Assembly (NCBI GenBank): GCA_025331435.1
Contig: JAIWNI010000079.1
Coordinates: 62,001-126,000 of the forward strand
Length of the DNA stretch: 64,000 bases
Reading direction: 5' to 3'
DNA from: Choanephora cucurbitarum
Taxonomy: Eukaryota > Mucoromycota > Mucoromycetes > Mucorales > Choanephoraceae
Each line of letters begins with the position of its first letter. The stretch's first letter is position 1. The position numbers and the translations under genes are program-made. Positions 34,540 through 45,201 of this stretch are shown here, piece by piece. The notes under the pieces are model-generated. The model saw only the letters and a program-made list of their open reading frames with translations, was not told the DNA's origin and did no database searches.

Positions 34540-35062
34540 GGTTGGGCCCGAAAGTCTCAAGGTATGTTTTGATTACCATTTTTTGTTGAGCTTCCAATAA
34601 AATACCCTTCAAATGAAATAATAAACAGTCCGAGTGTTACTTTAAGCGTAACACTTCCTCCTCCCCCTTTTTTTTTTGATAACTGGCTCCATGCCTCACA
34701 ATAATCTATAGCGATGCAAATCAAGTTCGGCCAGGCATTACTGTTCTATCTTGATTCCTGAAGCGCAGTGTTGGTATCTGCTTTATCCCAAAAACATGAG
34801 CACCGGAAACGACTCAGTCCAAGTTTATTCATTATTTCGAGACCCAAAAAAAAAACGTACGAGTTTGGATTTGATGAATCAAACGTTGACCGAAACAAAA
34901 CAAAAGAAAGATCGTTTGTCTATCAGATCAAGCGTTCTGTAGTGTTCTTACGAACAACAGATCTTAGAGCAAGATGTGACGCTAAGACCGAAACACCGGA
35001 GCTTCCAGACCTCGGCGCTCATTGATTTTGTCAAATTTTTTTCAGACCTAGCAACAGAGGTC

Positions 35063-35070
35063 TTTATAAA
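35063..35070 (+). promoter_or_regulatory. TATA box of the MFS transporter gene
   Basis: TTTATAAA about 80 bp upstream of the start codon at 35150, followed by a pyrimidine-rich TTTTTCTTACTTC initiator region. Confidence 0.55.
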
Positions 35071-35149
35071 CTCGGAACTGATTTCCTCCTTTTTCTTACT
35101 TCTTTTAACCTTTTGATATTCATTTGTAGTCTGTTCTTAAAGTGAATAA

Positions 35150-37437
35150 ATGAAAGAAACTGAAATAGTTCCGAATTCCATTGAGACAGAAGATAGATCG
35201 AGATCTACTGTGTTGTCAGATCATTTAGACATTATCAATTCAAACGAGATTAGTCCGGCCGACAATGGATCAGAAAAGACAACTATTGATGTTGATAATG
35301 CATCTGGAAAAGAACCTGAAGCTAAGAAGAGCTTGATCTTGACGTTTGTCGGCCTTCAGATTACTTTGTTTATTGCTGCCCTTGACAGGTAATAGCATGC
35401 AGATTGATCTACTCAAAGGGGACTTGATGATAAAAAAAAAAGTCTATAGTACTATTGTGTCAACTGCTTTACCTCGAATCGGATCTGAATTCAATCAAAT
35501 GACAATTGTATCTTGGGTTGCTACTGCGTACATCCTGACGTTTGATGCTTTTCGTAAGTTATGTGATAGCAGCGTATAGATACTGAGTCACTAACAGTAT
35601 GTCTACAAGAACCTCTTTTTGCAAAATTCTCTGACATTTTTGGAAGAAAATGGGTTTTGATCTTTGGTACCTGCATATTCATTATAGGCTCATTGCTTTG
35701 CGGAGTTGCAAATGTAAGTTGAAATGAGTTGACTGTCTTGTGGTTCTATGCTAAAGTTTTGAATCATTAGTCAATGATCATGCTTATTGTCTCTAGAGCC
35801 ATTGCTGGTATCGGCGGTGCCGGTATATTTTCCATGGTAATTACCTTGTTATTTCAACAAAGCCAGCTAGCAGAGTATGGTATCCTAACTGCGTTTCCAT
35901 AGGTTTTTGTTATTATGTCTGAACTAGTACCATTAGAGAAAAGAGGAGCCTATCAAGGGTATGTAACATAAATGCATATGCTGTTTCTACAGTTGAACCG
36001 ATTAGACTGAGCCATTTTATCTAGTGTTGTTAATGCTGTATTTGCATTGTCAAGTGTATTTGGCCCGTTGATTGGAGTAAGTTGTATACCTAAGTAGATG
36101 TGCACACACAGAAGACTAAATGTACTGTCTTTTCTTCATTTAGGGAAGTTTTACAGACTATGTTACTTGGAGATGGAATTTCTATATCAAGTAAATACAT
36201 AGAAAAAAAATGAAGTGAGCATTCACTCATGTATTTCTGTTCAATAGCTTGCCCATAGGTGCTGTTGCATTGGCCATTTTGTTTTTCTTTTTGCATACAC
36301 CTGTGCCTAAAGGCAATTTCAAAGACAAGCTAAAGCGTATTGACTATGCTGGTACATTGACTGTTCTCGCTTTTGCTACTCTATTTTTACTTGCCATGAA
36401 TTTTGGCGGACAGACTTTTCCTTGGAAATCAGCAGCAGTGATTGTACCTTTAGTGCTAACAGGCTTATTAATTGGACTGCTCATTTTTGTGGAAACTAAG
36501 GTTGCCGAGCCCTTGATGCCTCCACGTTTGTTTAAAAATCAATCTGTTGTTTCAGTTTTATCGACAAACTGGTTCTTCGGCATGACATTTTTCAGCATGG
36601 TGTACTATTTGCCAATTTACTTTCAAGTCGTCAAGGAAGACTCTGCTATGTGGTCTGGTATTAGGTTAATTCCTATGGAGATGTTGATTGCTGCTTTTGC
36701 TACCTTTGCAGGTATTTTTATTAGCAAAGTAGGCCTTTACAAGCCATTGTATGTTGTATTTTTGTTGTTTGTTAAAATTAGGTTGAATTCTAATCGGTTA
36801 AAATAATAGACCACCGATGGGTATGGCTTTGCTTACAATTTCAGTAGGCTTATTGTGTTTATTTGATGAAAACACACCATTTTCTGCAATTTACGGATAC
36901 ACAGTTATTGGCGGTGCTGGTCTTGGACTCATGTTTTCTTCTGCTATCATTGCACTACAGGCCTCCTCAGAGCCTAGAGACATCGCTGTTGTCACAGGAC
37001 TTGGTAATTTTAGTCGTATTTTAGGTGGTGCTCTAGGTGTTGCCGTATCTTCAGCCATTCTCAATTCATCTTTAGCTAAGGATCTTCCACTTGTAATTCC
37101 TCAAGAGATAGTCCAGAAAGTCTTGGATTCTTCTGATTATGTTAGACATGGATGTCCTCCAGAATACGTTCCAATTGTGATTGAAAACTATGTAGAAGCA
37201 CTTCGGCTTATTTGGTATGTCATGACAGGCATGTGCGGTACTGGATTCTTCTGCTCTTTATTCATTAAGAATGGCTCAGTACTTAAGTCTAAGACATCTG
37301 ATGAAGTGGTTGTGAGTAATGAAGGTAACCATGAGAAAGTCGATATGTCAGCTAAATCTGATATGGTCTTCGATTCCCAAACTCCTGTTCAAGAAAATAC
37401 CACCCTACCTGAAACAACAAAAACTACGCAAACTTAA
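35150..37437 (+). CDS. MFS multidrug exporter, DHA2-like (14-TM) family
   Basis: Proton antiporter, probably in plasma or vacuolar membrane. Nine exons (35150-35388, 35450-35553, 35610-35713, 35771-35836, 35903-35958, 36025-36076, 36144-36190, 36248-36748, 36810-37437) give 598 residues. An acidic cytosolic N-tail of about 60 residues precedes TM1. DHA2-type motifs are visible: ALDSTIVSTALPRIGSEF, the motif A loop KFSDIFGRKWVL, GIGGAGIFSMVFVIMSELVP and [20 protein letters not shown]. About 14 hydrophobic segments follow, ending with a charged C-tail rich in Thr and Lys. Closest in style to the fungal toxin or drug efflux pumps; substrate unknown. It sits alone, next to a convergent bZIP gene. 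Confidence 0.93.
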
Positions 37438-37772
37438 AGATGGCGAAGTCTTTTGTTTTTTATTTCATCTTAATGTTCCTTACACTATATCTTTTATTTC
37501 ATGTTTAATCCATTCAACGCATTTTATTTAGAAGGGCAGGTATAGATATCAAGAAATAAGCTCTAAAATAGTGCTTTCTGTTCTTCATAATTTTAATTAA
37601 CTAAAGAGAAAAAAAGCTCTACAATAGATATTTACACTTGTACATACATCACACATAAAATAAAAACAGACTGCATTAATAGTGTATGCTGTTAGCAAAC
37701 AGCAAAGATTGTAGTGTTATTGGTAATGACAGAAAGATGTCATATCTATGTACTGCTTTACAATGTTTCTCT
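37438..37772. other. Spacer between convergent MFS and bZIP genes
   Basis: 335 bp, AT-rich, must hold both 3' UTRs. No gene seen. Confidence 0.5.
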
Positions 37773-38489
37773 TCAATCAGTTTCTTTTAGTCTATTCTTT
37801 GACTCATCGTATATAAGCGATATTTGACCCCTAAAAAAGCCTTGCTGCTCGTTTTCTATCAAACATTGCTTAAGCATCTTTTGCGCCATAAGTCTTCCAC
37901 GTAGTCGATCGCAAGTTGTCTTGAGGTGGCTGTTTTCTAATCGTGCATGCTCAAACTGTCGCATTAATAGTTCATTTTCTTTAGTCAAGATTGAGATTGT
38001 AGTTCTCATCTCTTCATGCTGCTGGCTCTTTTTTGCTCTATATTTTGCAGATGCTGTCTTGTTACGTAAGCGACGTTCGTGTAACGAAAGAGATATGGTG
38101 GATGACGATGTATTCGTATATCGATTTGCATTATTGTAGGCAAAGTGATGACGATATGGATGAAAGAAAGACGAATGGGTTGTGGATGGTTCAGGTAATA
38201 TTGACAGCTTATTGCTTATATTAGCCACTAAAGAATCACCAGAAGAATCCGGAAAGCGATGTATACTGGGAGATAGCGGACCTGGCTTTATGTTGTGCTC
38301 TGGCGTGGGGTTGGGAGAGGTAACTTCTGATTGCGAAGAGGAAGAGGAAGGTGATGCACAAAGGTTGGGTACATGATTGTGCTCAAATTCGCTGGAATTA
38401 GAGCTTATACCTATAGGAGATGTGATGGAAGAAATAGCCATAGGTCTCAAGTGGTACTGATCTGGTGCTAAAGACATATACAAAGACAT
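37773..38489 (-). CDS. bZIP transcription factor
   Basis: Intronless, 238 residues. The basic region ERRLRNKTASAKYRAKK (138-154) has the invariant N-x7-R (Asn143, Arg151). It continues into a leucine zipper (about 160-200) with hydrophobic heptads (ISILTKENELLMRQF, RLENSHLKTTCDRLRGRL). The N-terminal 130 residues are disordered and Ser/Pro-rich with possible phosphorylation sites (SPNPTPEH, GPLSPS). The pattern N-K-T-A-S-A-K-Y-R resembles the Cys-3/Met28-type fungal bZIPs, where Tyr or Phe replaces the usual Cys/Ser, suggesting sulphur- or nutrient-linked control; this is inference. It is a convergent neighbour of the MFS exporter. Confidence 0.92.
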   Translation of the reverse strand: MSLYMSLAPDQYHLRPMAISSITSPIGISSNSSEFEHNHVPNLCASPSSSSSQSEVTSPNPTPEHNIKPGPLSPSIHRFPDSSGDSLVANISNKLSILPEPSTTHSSFFHPYRHHFAYNNANRYTNTSSSTISLSLHERRLRNKTASAKYRAKKSQQHEEMRTTISILTKENELLMRQFEHARLENSHLKTTCDRLRGRLMAQKMLKQCLIENEQQGFFRGQISLIYDESKNRLKETD

Positions 38490-39295
38490 AATGGGGTTAA
38501 AAGAAGACTTTCAAACGGAATTTGATCAAAGAAATTATTATATACCTGCAGCTCCTAACCATACATTATCAAATATCTTTAGCGACAAAGACCATAAAAA
38601 TACTAATCCCGCATTGCACCGAAACAGAGTATGATACACACTGTAATAGAACAAAAATAAACCTTTAATATCTTTTTTTCTCTCTCTCTTCTTTTCTTTT
38701 TGCTTTTCCTTTTCCCTCTCTTTTGTTACCTAGACTGACTGCCAGTAGCTAAATTAGCAATGGTACTAAGCATAGAAAACAAATTTAAGTCCTTCAAATC
38801 ATCTCCTTAATTACAAAAAAGTCGTGGCAATACAGTTAAATGTATAGTACTGATATAAGAAACTAGACTAATGAAGCGTAATATAATCACGGCCAGTAAA
38901 GCTTATTTCACAGCGCAAAAGTAGTTTTCTGAATCACATGTATGATTTGAGATCTTGGATTTGATACGTAAATTCGTCAAAAAAGAAGAAGTAAGCAAGT
39001 ACAGTCTACAATAGAATCCGTCATGCCTAGACATAGCTGTAATCATAACTTGTAGAAGGTTTTTGGTCAATCTTACATAACGGTATTAAATCGGTCCGAT
39101 CAGGTCCAATTCTAGTGTTACTATATTTTACAAACAAACAGAAATAGCAGTAATTAAGATGGTTTGGACTATTTAATAAGATGCAAATGATGGAAATGTA
39201 AACGATGAATGAATGATGTAAGCTGTATGAGACGAGAAGTAAACTGCTCTTGTGTTGAACGCAAGAAAATGAAGTGTCAAGAAAAATATATTAAA
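38490..39295. other. Intergenic, no gene seen
   Basis: 806 bp upstream of the bZIP gene. CT-rich run at about 38671-38720. No credible ORF or RNA. Confidence 0.5.
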
Positions 39296-40083
39296 TTAAG
39301 CCTCATCCGATTCATTTCCTTCGCCAGATTCCTTTTCCGCTTCGCTTTCTTTGCCTTTTGCCCCTTCTAAGGCTCTTTTATCCAAGTCATTATCCTTGTC
39401 GTCATCTTCCTCTTTATCATCCTTATCATCCTCCTCTTCTTTATCATCCTTATCATCCTCCTCTTCTTTGTCTTCTTTGTCTTTTTCTTCTTTATCATCG
39501 TCATCGTCATCATCATCTTTTTTAGACGTTTTCGGTTTGTTGGCAGCAGCAGGAGAAGGAGCAGCAGGAGAAGCAACGGGAGCAACGGGAGCAGCAGGAG
39601 CAGTAGAAGCAACAGTAGCAGCAGGAGCAGCAGGAGCAACAGGAGCAACAGTAGCAGCAGGAGCAACAGTAGCAGGAGCAGGAGGAGTAGAAGCAGTGGA
39701 AGCAGCAGGAGGAGCAGGAGCAGCAGAAGCAGAAACTGGAGGAACATAAGCGGGTGCAGCAGTTCCTGCAACAATGGATGTGGTTTGATTCTGTTTGTTT
39801 TTCTCAATTATTTCAGCAAGTACTTTCAGAAAGCCATCGAAGTCTTGGTTCCATGTCGACGGACTGTTTTGAAGTCTTTTGGATAACAATTTACGGGAGT
39901 AAAGTGGACGGTTTGTTCGCGTCCCAGTGCTTAAAGACAGATAAGAAGGTTAGCCTTTAATGTGTAAGCAAGAAACAGATTTCAAGTCAGTTACCGAGAA
40001 TTAGGTTGAATATCGGCGGCGCTAACTTGTACAGCAGTAAGTGCTGTCGATAAAGCAAGGATAGTGAGGAAAAACGGTTTCAT
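39296..40083 (-). CDS. Secreted low-complexity protein: Ala/Val/Pro repeat followed by acidic Asp/Lys/Glu repeat
   Basis: Two exons (40083-39995, 39929-39296) give 240 residues. A signal peptide is clear: MKPFFLTILALSTALTAVQV followed by SA|AD. A short unique part (about 35-75) contains RLQNSPSTWNQDFDGFLKVL, ending in an NKQNQTT glycosylation sequon. Residues about 80-155 are Ala/Pro/Val/Thr repeats (APVAPVA-like). After a KTSKKD junction comes a run of Asp and then EEDDKDDK repeats, ending in acidic Ser/Glu. Both repeats run the same frame and hold no stops. Could be a cell-wall or extracellular metal- or Ca-binding mucin-like protein; no named family is recognised. Confidence 0.8.
39405..39520 (-). 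repeat. Acidic tandem repeat (EEDDKDDK-type units)
   Basis: On the minus strand GAGGAGGATGATAAGGATGATAAAG-like 24-27 bp units recur three times (39414-39490), preceded by an Asp run of eight codons. The units encode KEEEDDKDD repeats. Confidence 0.8.
39535..39750 (-). repeat. Ala/Pro/Val-encoding GCT/GTT/CCT triplet repeat
   Basis: About 70 codons, nearly all GCT, GTT, CCT or ACT on the minus strand, encoding an Ala-rich APVAPVA-like region. Likely to vary in length between isolates. Confidence 0.8.
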
Positions 40084-42517
40084 GTTTCTTTTTTTCCAAG
40101 TTTCTGTTATTCTTTTTTTTAGCTTGAGTTTTAGGCCTTCTTATATATGTGTATTTGGTAAAGTTTTCTGTGACAGTTTAATGAGAATGTCTGGTAATGA
40201 ATAAACTAAAACAGGGGGGGAAATAAAGAGAGATAGAAGACTATCGCTTATTCCCTGAATTCACATGCATAGCACATTCAAACTTTTCTAGGCATACTTT
40301 AGAATATATAATCCAAAAGCTTTCCTCTCACTTTTTCGGTTGTTTCACGAGGAGACTTTTTTCTTTGAAAATAAAAAAGGCCAAAGAATAAACTTTACAA
40401 GTGGTGCTAAAGTTAAGCAGATCGAATACCAGTTTACCATTGACTAAAGTTATTGTTATTCAAGAAATCTAGATAGGTGGAAAACCGTACTATTTATAAG
40501 CTCTTGTATGTTTGTAGTAATAATGGTGACATTTAGTTTAATAATGAGGCAATGTGCTAAAAAATTACTACAAAAGAAGGGGAATCGTACATAAAACATA
40601 TATGTACATACACAAATTAAAATGCTTAATAAAAAAGGGGTCTATTTATGCCACAACAAGCTATAAAATCAACAGCTTAAGAAAAGGGCTTAACAGTCAT
40701 GCTCTTGAGTATCATCCTTCCTTATTCCAATAGTTCCTTACTCTTGCTGTCTTTCTGATAATCTCCTCTTTCCGGAGCAACTTTTTTTTTGTTTGCAAGG
40801 GCAAATAGCCTTACTTTGAGGAATTGACAAACTAAAACGGGGCTGAGATTTTTCTTTTTGATGGGTATTCTGCTCAATGTATTTTGAGCAGAAGATACCA
40901 ACTTAATCCAAATTGATCGCAAGCTCATTATAGACATTGGGTTTATATATGAAAAGATGAGTTAGACAAACAATCCTTTCAAGTGTTTCTTTTTTGCTTC
41001 TTTCTAACTCTCAAAAAGCTAAACTCGTCTATTAATTAATGTTTTGCCAAGATAATGCATCATTTTAATTGTGAGTAAACAACTTCTTTTCCTCTTAAGC
41101 ATTTCTTTTAACAACAGGAGAAAGGGCTTATGCAGAATGGATAATGGCGAGCTAATTTTCTCTTGCTCTAGTGACTAGTATAGAGTTATGAAAGTAGACT
41201 AAAAACAAAAGAATGTTTCGCATAATCTAGCAAAAAGCTGCAAACATTTCATCACTTACATTCACCTCCCTTTTAAAATCCAACGAAGAGCCAATAACTA
41301 CAGTATTGGCAGCTCGGTAGGGAAAAAAGGAAAAAGGAAATAGTCCAACTTGATTTGCCAAAGTAACAGGCTAAATGAAAGTTTGTTCTTCAACCTGCAG
41401 ACATGTGTGTTATAAAGATTGAAGCCAGGAGCCTCGCCCTTATGGAATGATACATTTAATTGACAGAATGCAGCAAGCAACCAAGATACAGCAAATCAAA
41501 AGACAGCGAGAGATGCCTTCATTACTGCTTATATGATTTTCGACTATCGAAACTGATCAAATAAAGGGCTTTATAGAAGTCTTAGAAGTTTAGCATTCTC
41601 ATTTCTTGTGTTCTTTCTCTGCTAGGCAGAAGATGAGTATCCTAAGAACAAATACTGGGTCTCTTTGTCTTTTCTTTTTTCCTCCTAGCAAAAGAATTAG
41701 CTTATGATTGTTCCTATAGAAAAAGATATTGTTCATGAAAGCTAATCTATAATGCAAGATGAAATCAAAAGACAACATCTGTGTCTTTGTGTTTTTTTAG
41801 AGAAAAAAATGAAGAGAAAACAGAGTAATTAGCGTAAATGAATAAGCAAGAAACGAGCCCTTTACATATGTTTTGAGACTCCTACTTTTGGCTATCTTGC
41901 CTAATATTTTTACATTGAAAGGTCACTTTGCTAAAAGAGAAAAGAACCTGTACTTTATTCATGCAAGTTCACTGACAGTTACAAATAAAACCGTGACTCT
42001 GTTTTAACAGCACTGCTTCATAGATAAACAAAGAAGAATTTTACAATCCAGAACAAAAAATATATCTTTGTAGGATGTAAGATGGCAAAGCAAAGCAAAC
42101 ATAAGCCTAAATGAGTATATGGATCCTGATTTCATAGTCTAGTGTTAATGACATAAAGCGGAAAAAATTAAAGTATCAGATGTCTAATTGTGAGCCAGAC
42201 TCAGTTATGTGTGGTAATGTGGCCTTAGCGATGCTTGTCAAGCTCTTGTATATTCTTGTCAGCAATTTGAGTGATAAAGCCATGGATACCATCAGGTATA
42301 CTATTTGCTATACAAAGAATCCTGTTTGTGCAATTATACGACTGTTAGCCCGGTATGTTCATGTAAAAAAGAATCTATTTTGCAAGTAGTAAACTATTTT
42401 TATGTATTAAATGACTGTTACACTAATGATCTGTACACGTCGGAATTAAGAATAATTTAAAAGAGGAGCATCGTTTAATTGAATTGAATCTTCCTTTTCT
42501 TTTCTTTCACACTCGTG
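40084..42517. other. Gene-poor region (2.4 kb)
   Basis: Short ORFs at 40722-40937 (-), 41298-41480 (-) and 42180-42389 (+) have no splice, domain or composition support. No RNA gene or mobile element recognised. Confidence 0.5.
40141..40147 (-). promoter_or_regulatory. TATA box of the secreted repeat protein gene
   Basis: CACATATATAAG on the minus strand, about 60 bp upstream of the ATG at 40083. Confidence 0.55.
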
Positions 42518-44941
42518 ATGAAAAATCAAGAAGTAGCGTTACCTTATACCGCACGAGTGCCAAAAAAGTGGAGAATTGTTTTAGCTGTTGTATCCGTAGT
42601 GCTAGTGATAGGACAGTTGTGGATTATTGCTGAATCTTCTACTTCCTCTATAGCTATACCAGAAGAAATAGAGACTATACTTAATGAACAGCAATCTTTA
42701 GACAACGATGTCCAAAGGAGCTCAACCAACAGAACGCATCCTAAGAAACAATCTTTGCTGGAAGGTTTTGGTGGATTTCTATCCAAGCTTCCACAACTTC
42801 AACACAATTTTAAGAAAGAACCAGTCGAATATACCAAGTTGAGAGACGAAAGAAGAGCAGCCATCAAAAAATCGTTTTTGCATGGATGGTCTGGTTACAG
42901 TATGTTTATGTATTTGTAAAGAAAGGCAAATTGATTGCGCTAAACCATAATGGTTTGTTTTTCTTTTGGATAGAAAAATACGCACTGGGGCATGATGAGT
43001 TGAAACCAATATCCAACAAGACAAGTGATCCTTTTGGAGGATGGGGTGTAACCATGGTTGATGCCTTGAGTACTTTAGCAGTAATGGAACTGAATAACGA
43101 AATCCAAGAAACGCTACCTAAAGCACTCAAGATCAAATTCAAAATCGATGAAAGCATCAGTGTTTTTGAAACAGTTATCCGTTATATGGGCGGGTTGATA
43201 AGCATATATGAGCTTACAGACAGAAAGAGCGAGGCATTGATTCAAAAAGCAGAAAAACTAGGTCAGGAACTTTTGCCTGCTTTTGACACACCTACTGGCT
43301 TACCTTATCATTATTGGAACCCAGTAAAGTAAGTTTATCAACAAAATTAACTTTATTAATAGCATCAAATAATAATCGGCAATCCTAACTTTTACACCTC
43401 CCACATGTTAGGCAAGAATCAGAAGGCGATGCAACTCTGATAGCTGAAGTTGGATCAGTACAACTTGAGTTCATGATGCTATCTCAATTGACAGGAAACC
43501 CTATTTATGGAGAAAAGGTTCAGTACGGCTGAAGTATGCGTGTGATACAGTGCAGTAAACTTATACTGATTTGTTTAGGCTCAAGCTATAACAGATTTTC
43601 TCGACAACCTAGATTATGGACATGGTCTGTATATCAAAGGCTTATACCCAACAAAATTAGATGTGAGCGATGGAAGATTTTTGGATGGTGAGTTATTTCC
43701 TATATTGTCAGCGATCAATATTAACAGAAGGGCTCATAGCAACTGCGTCATTTGGAGCAATGGGTGACTCTGCCTTTGAGGTATATAAATGCATACAGTC
43801 CTGATTGAGCAATACTAAGTTTGAGTTGTGTAGTATTTCCTGAAAGAATATATTTTGACGGATGGTCTTGTGCCACAATACGGCAGACTGTGTATGTGCT
43901 TAAAGAATAATGTGGTAAAGGACTACTTACTTATTTGATTTGTAGACCGTCAGTCTATTGAAAGCATGAAAAGGTATATGCTTCGACAAGTGCCTGGCTA
44001 CGATATGTTGATGCTTTCTTCCTTTGATACTCAGCACAAGACACATAAAGATGTCATGGATCATTTGGTATGTAAAGTCTCTCTTCATACAACTTCTGTA
44101 CTAACCTAATTACAGACATGTTTTATGCCCGGCATGTTGGCTATGGGTGCTAAGACATTTGATCAGCCAGAAGATTTGGAGATTGCAAAAGGACTTTTGG
44201 AAACTTGCGTTTTTATGTACCGTACAACTAAAACAGGCTTATCACCTGAAAGCTGGGCCATTCCCAAGACAGAGCCTTACAACCCATTGACCTTCAACAA
44301 GACTAAGGCTCAGCTGGCTAAATCGAGGGACTGGTGGTATGATCCTGAGATGACAAATCCTTTGATTCTACAAAAACAGGATGCTCAGAACGTTACAACT
44401 GAATTAGATGATGAAAGACCACCATCAGAATATGTCACAAACTACAAACTCCCGCCAATCAAGAAGAGACCTGAGTCACTTTACTTTGGTGATAAGCAAT
44501 ATGTCCTTCGACCTGAAACAGTAGAAAGCTTGTTCATCTTGTATAGACTAACAGGCGATCAGAAATATCAAGTAAGATTAAACACAACATCACTGATTAA
44601 GTTACCTAACTTGATATATTCAGGAATATGGATGGGAGATTTATCAAGCAATCGAAAGATGGTGCAAAACAGGTAGTGCCTATGCTGCTATCCGCAATGT
44701 AGATATAGACGAGGATTACAGTAAAGAGAACAGCAACAAAAATGAGACTTTTGACCCAAGCTTCAATCAGATTGATACAATGGAAAGTTTTCTTCTTGCT
44801 GAGACTTTCAAGTATTTGTATTTGTTGTTCAGTCCTCCTGAACTGATTTCTCTTGACAAGTTTGTTTTTAACACAGAAGCTCACCCATTTGTACGCAAGC
44901 AGTGGAACTGGGACAAGATCCTTAAACACAAGTCAGCTTAA
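42518..44941 (+). CDS. Glycoside hydrolase family 47 alpha-1,2-mannosidase (EDEM/ER mannosidase-like)
   Basis: Trims alpha-1,2-mannose from N-glycans in the ER or Golgi. Nine exons (42518-42899, 42974-43328, 43412-43517, 43579-43687, 43728-43780, 43834-43891, 43946-44067, 44116-44571, 44624-44941) give 652 residues. A type II anchor (WRIVLAVVSVVLVIGQLWII, about 19-38) follows a short Lys-rich cytosolic N-tail. Catalytic-domain motifs include [94 protein letters not shown] and LRPETVESLFILYRLTGD. This places it among class I Golgi/ER mannosidases rather than EDEM. The Ca-binding Thr region near ...FNTEAHP is present. Confidence 0.95.
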
Positions 44942-45201
44942 GTTGGTAGATCATCAAAAAATAAAACAAAACGATCCAATTGAGTTTTAAGCAGTAAAAC
45001 AAACATAATTTGTATAGATCTGCAAGATGCTTTTCCTTTTCTTTTTCACTCTGGATCAAACAATTATGGATTGTCACTGAATTCCTTCAAAGAGAACAGC
45101 TGCATTGTTCAATCTAATGTATGCCGGATTTTTTTTGGAGATCGATAATACAGAAATATAGATAAATGTACAAGTGTCTATTGACTGCTTTGTTTAATGC
45201 G

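Larger units (their letters stand above)
29452..35149. other. Long gene-poor AT-rich region (5.7 kb)
   Basis: No supportable gene. Low-complexity TGTAGTTG-like sequence lies at about 29735-29960. At 31700-32082 a plus-strand ORF reads MCNFYNIRHQKRSEDSEAES, crosses a good 44-bp GTATGT...CAG intron (about 31812-31855) and continues TTSNEDLTHVVESSTRI to a stop. The part upstream is in another frame, so at best it is a gene relic. Other short ORFs lack splice or compositional support. I see no LTRs, terminal inverted repeats or transposase motifs. Confidence 0.5.

Noticed and set aside
34751..35025. Two overlapping plus ORFs before the MFS gene
   Set aside because: They sit in the promoter upstream of the TATA box and have no domain or splice support.
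29452..35149. Hidden transposon or LTR element in the large gap
   Set aside because: No terminal repeats, target-site duplications, reverse transcriptase, integrase or transposase motifs were seen.
39351..39749. Plus-strand Ser/Ala/Gly-rich ORF of 132 residues, and a minus Leu-rich ORF
   Set aside because: Both are frame shadows of the triplet repeats in the secreted protein, whose true frame has a signal peptide and a consistent splice.
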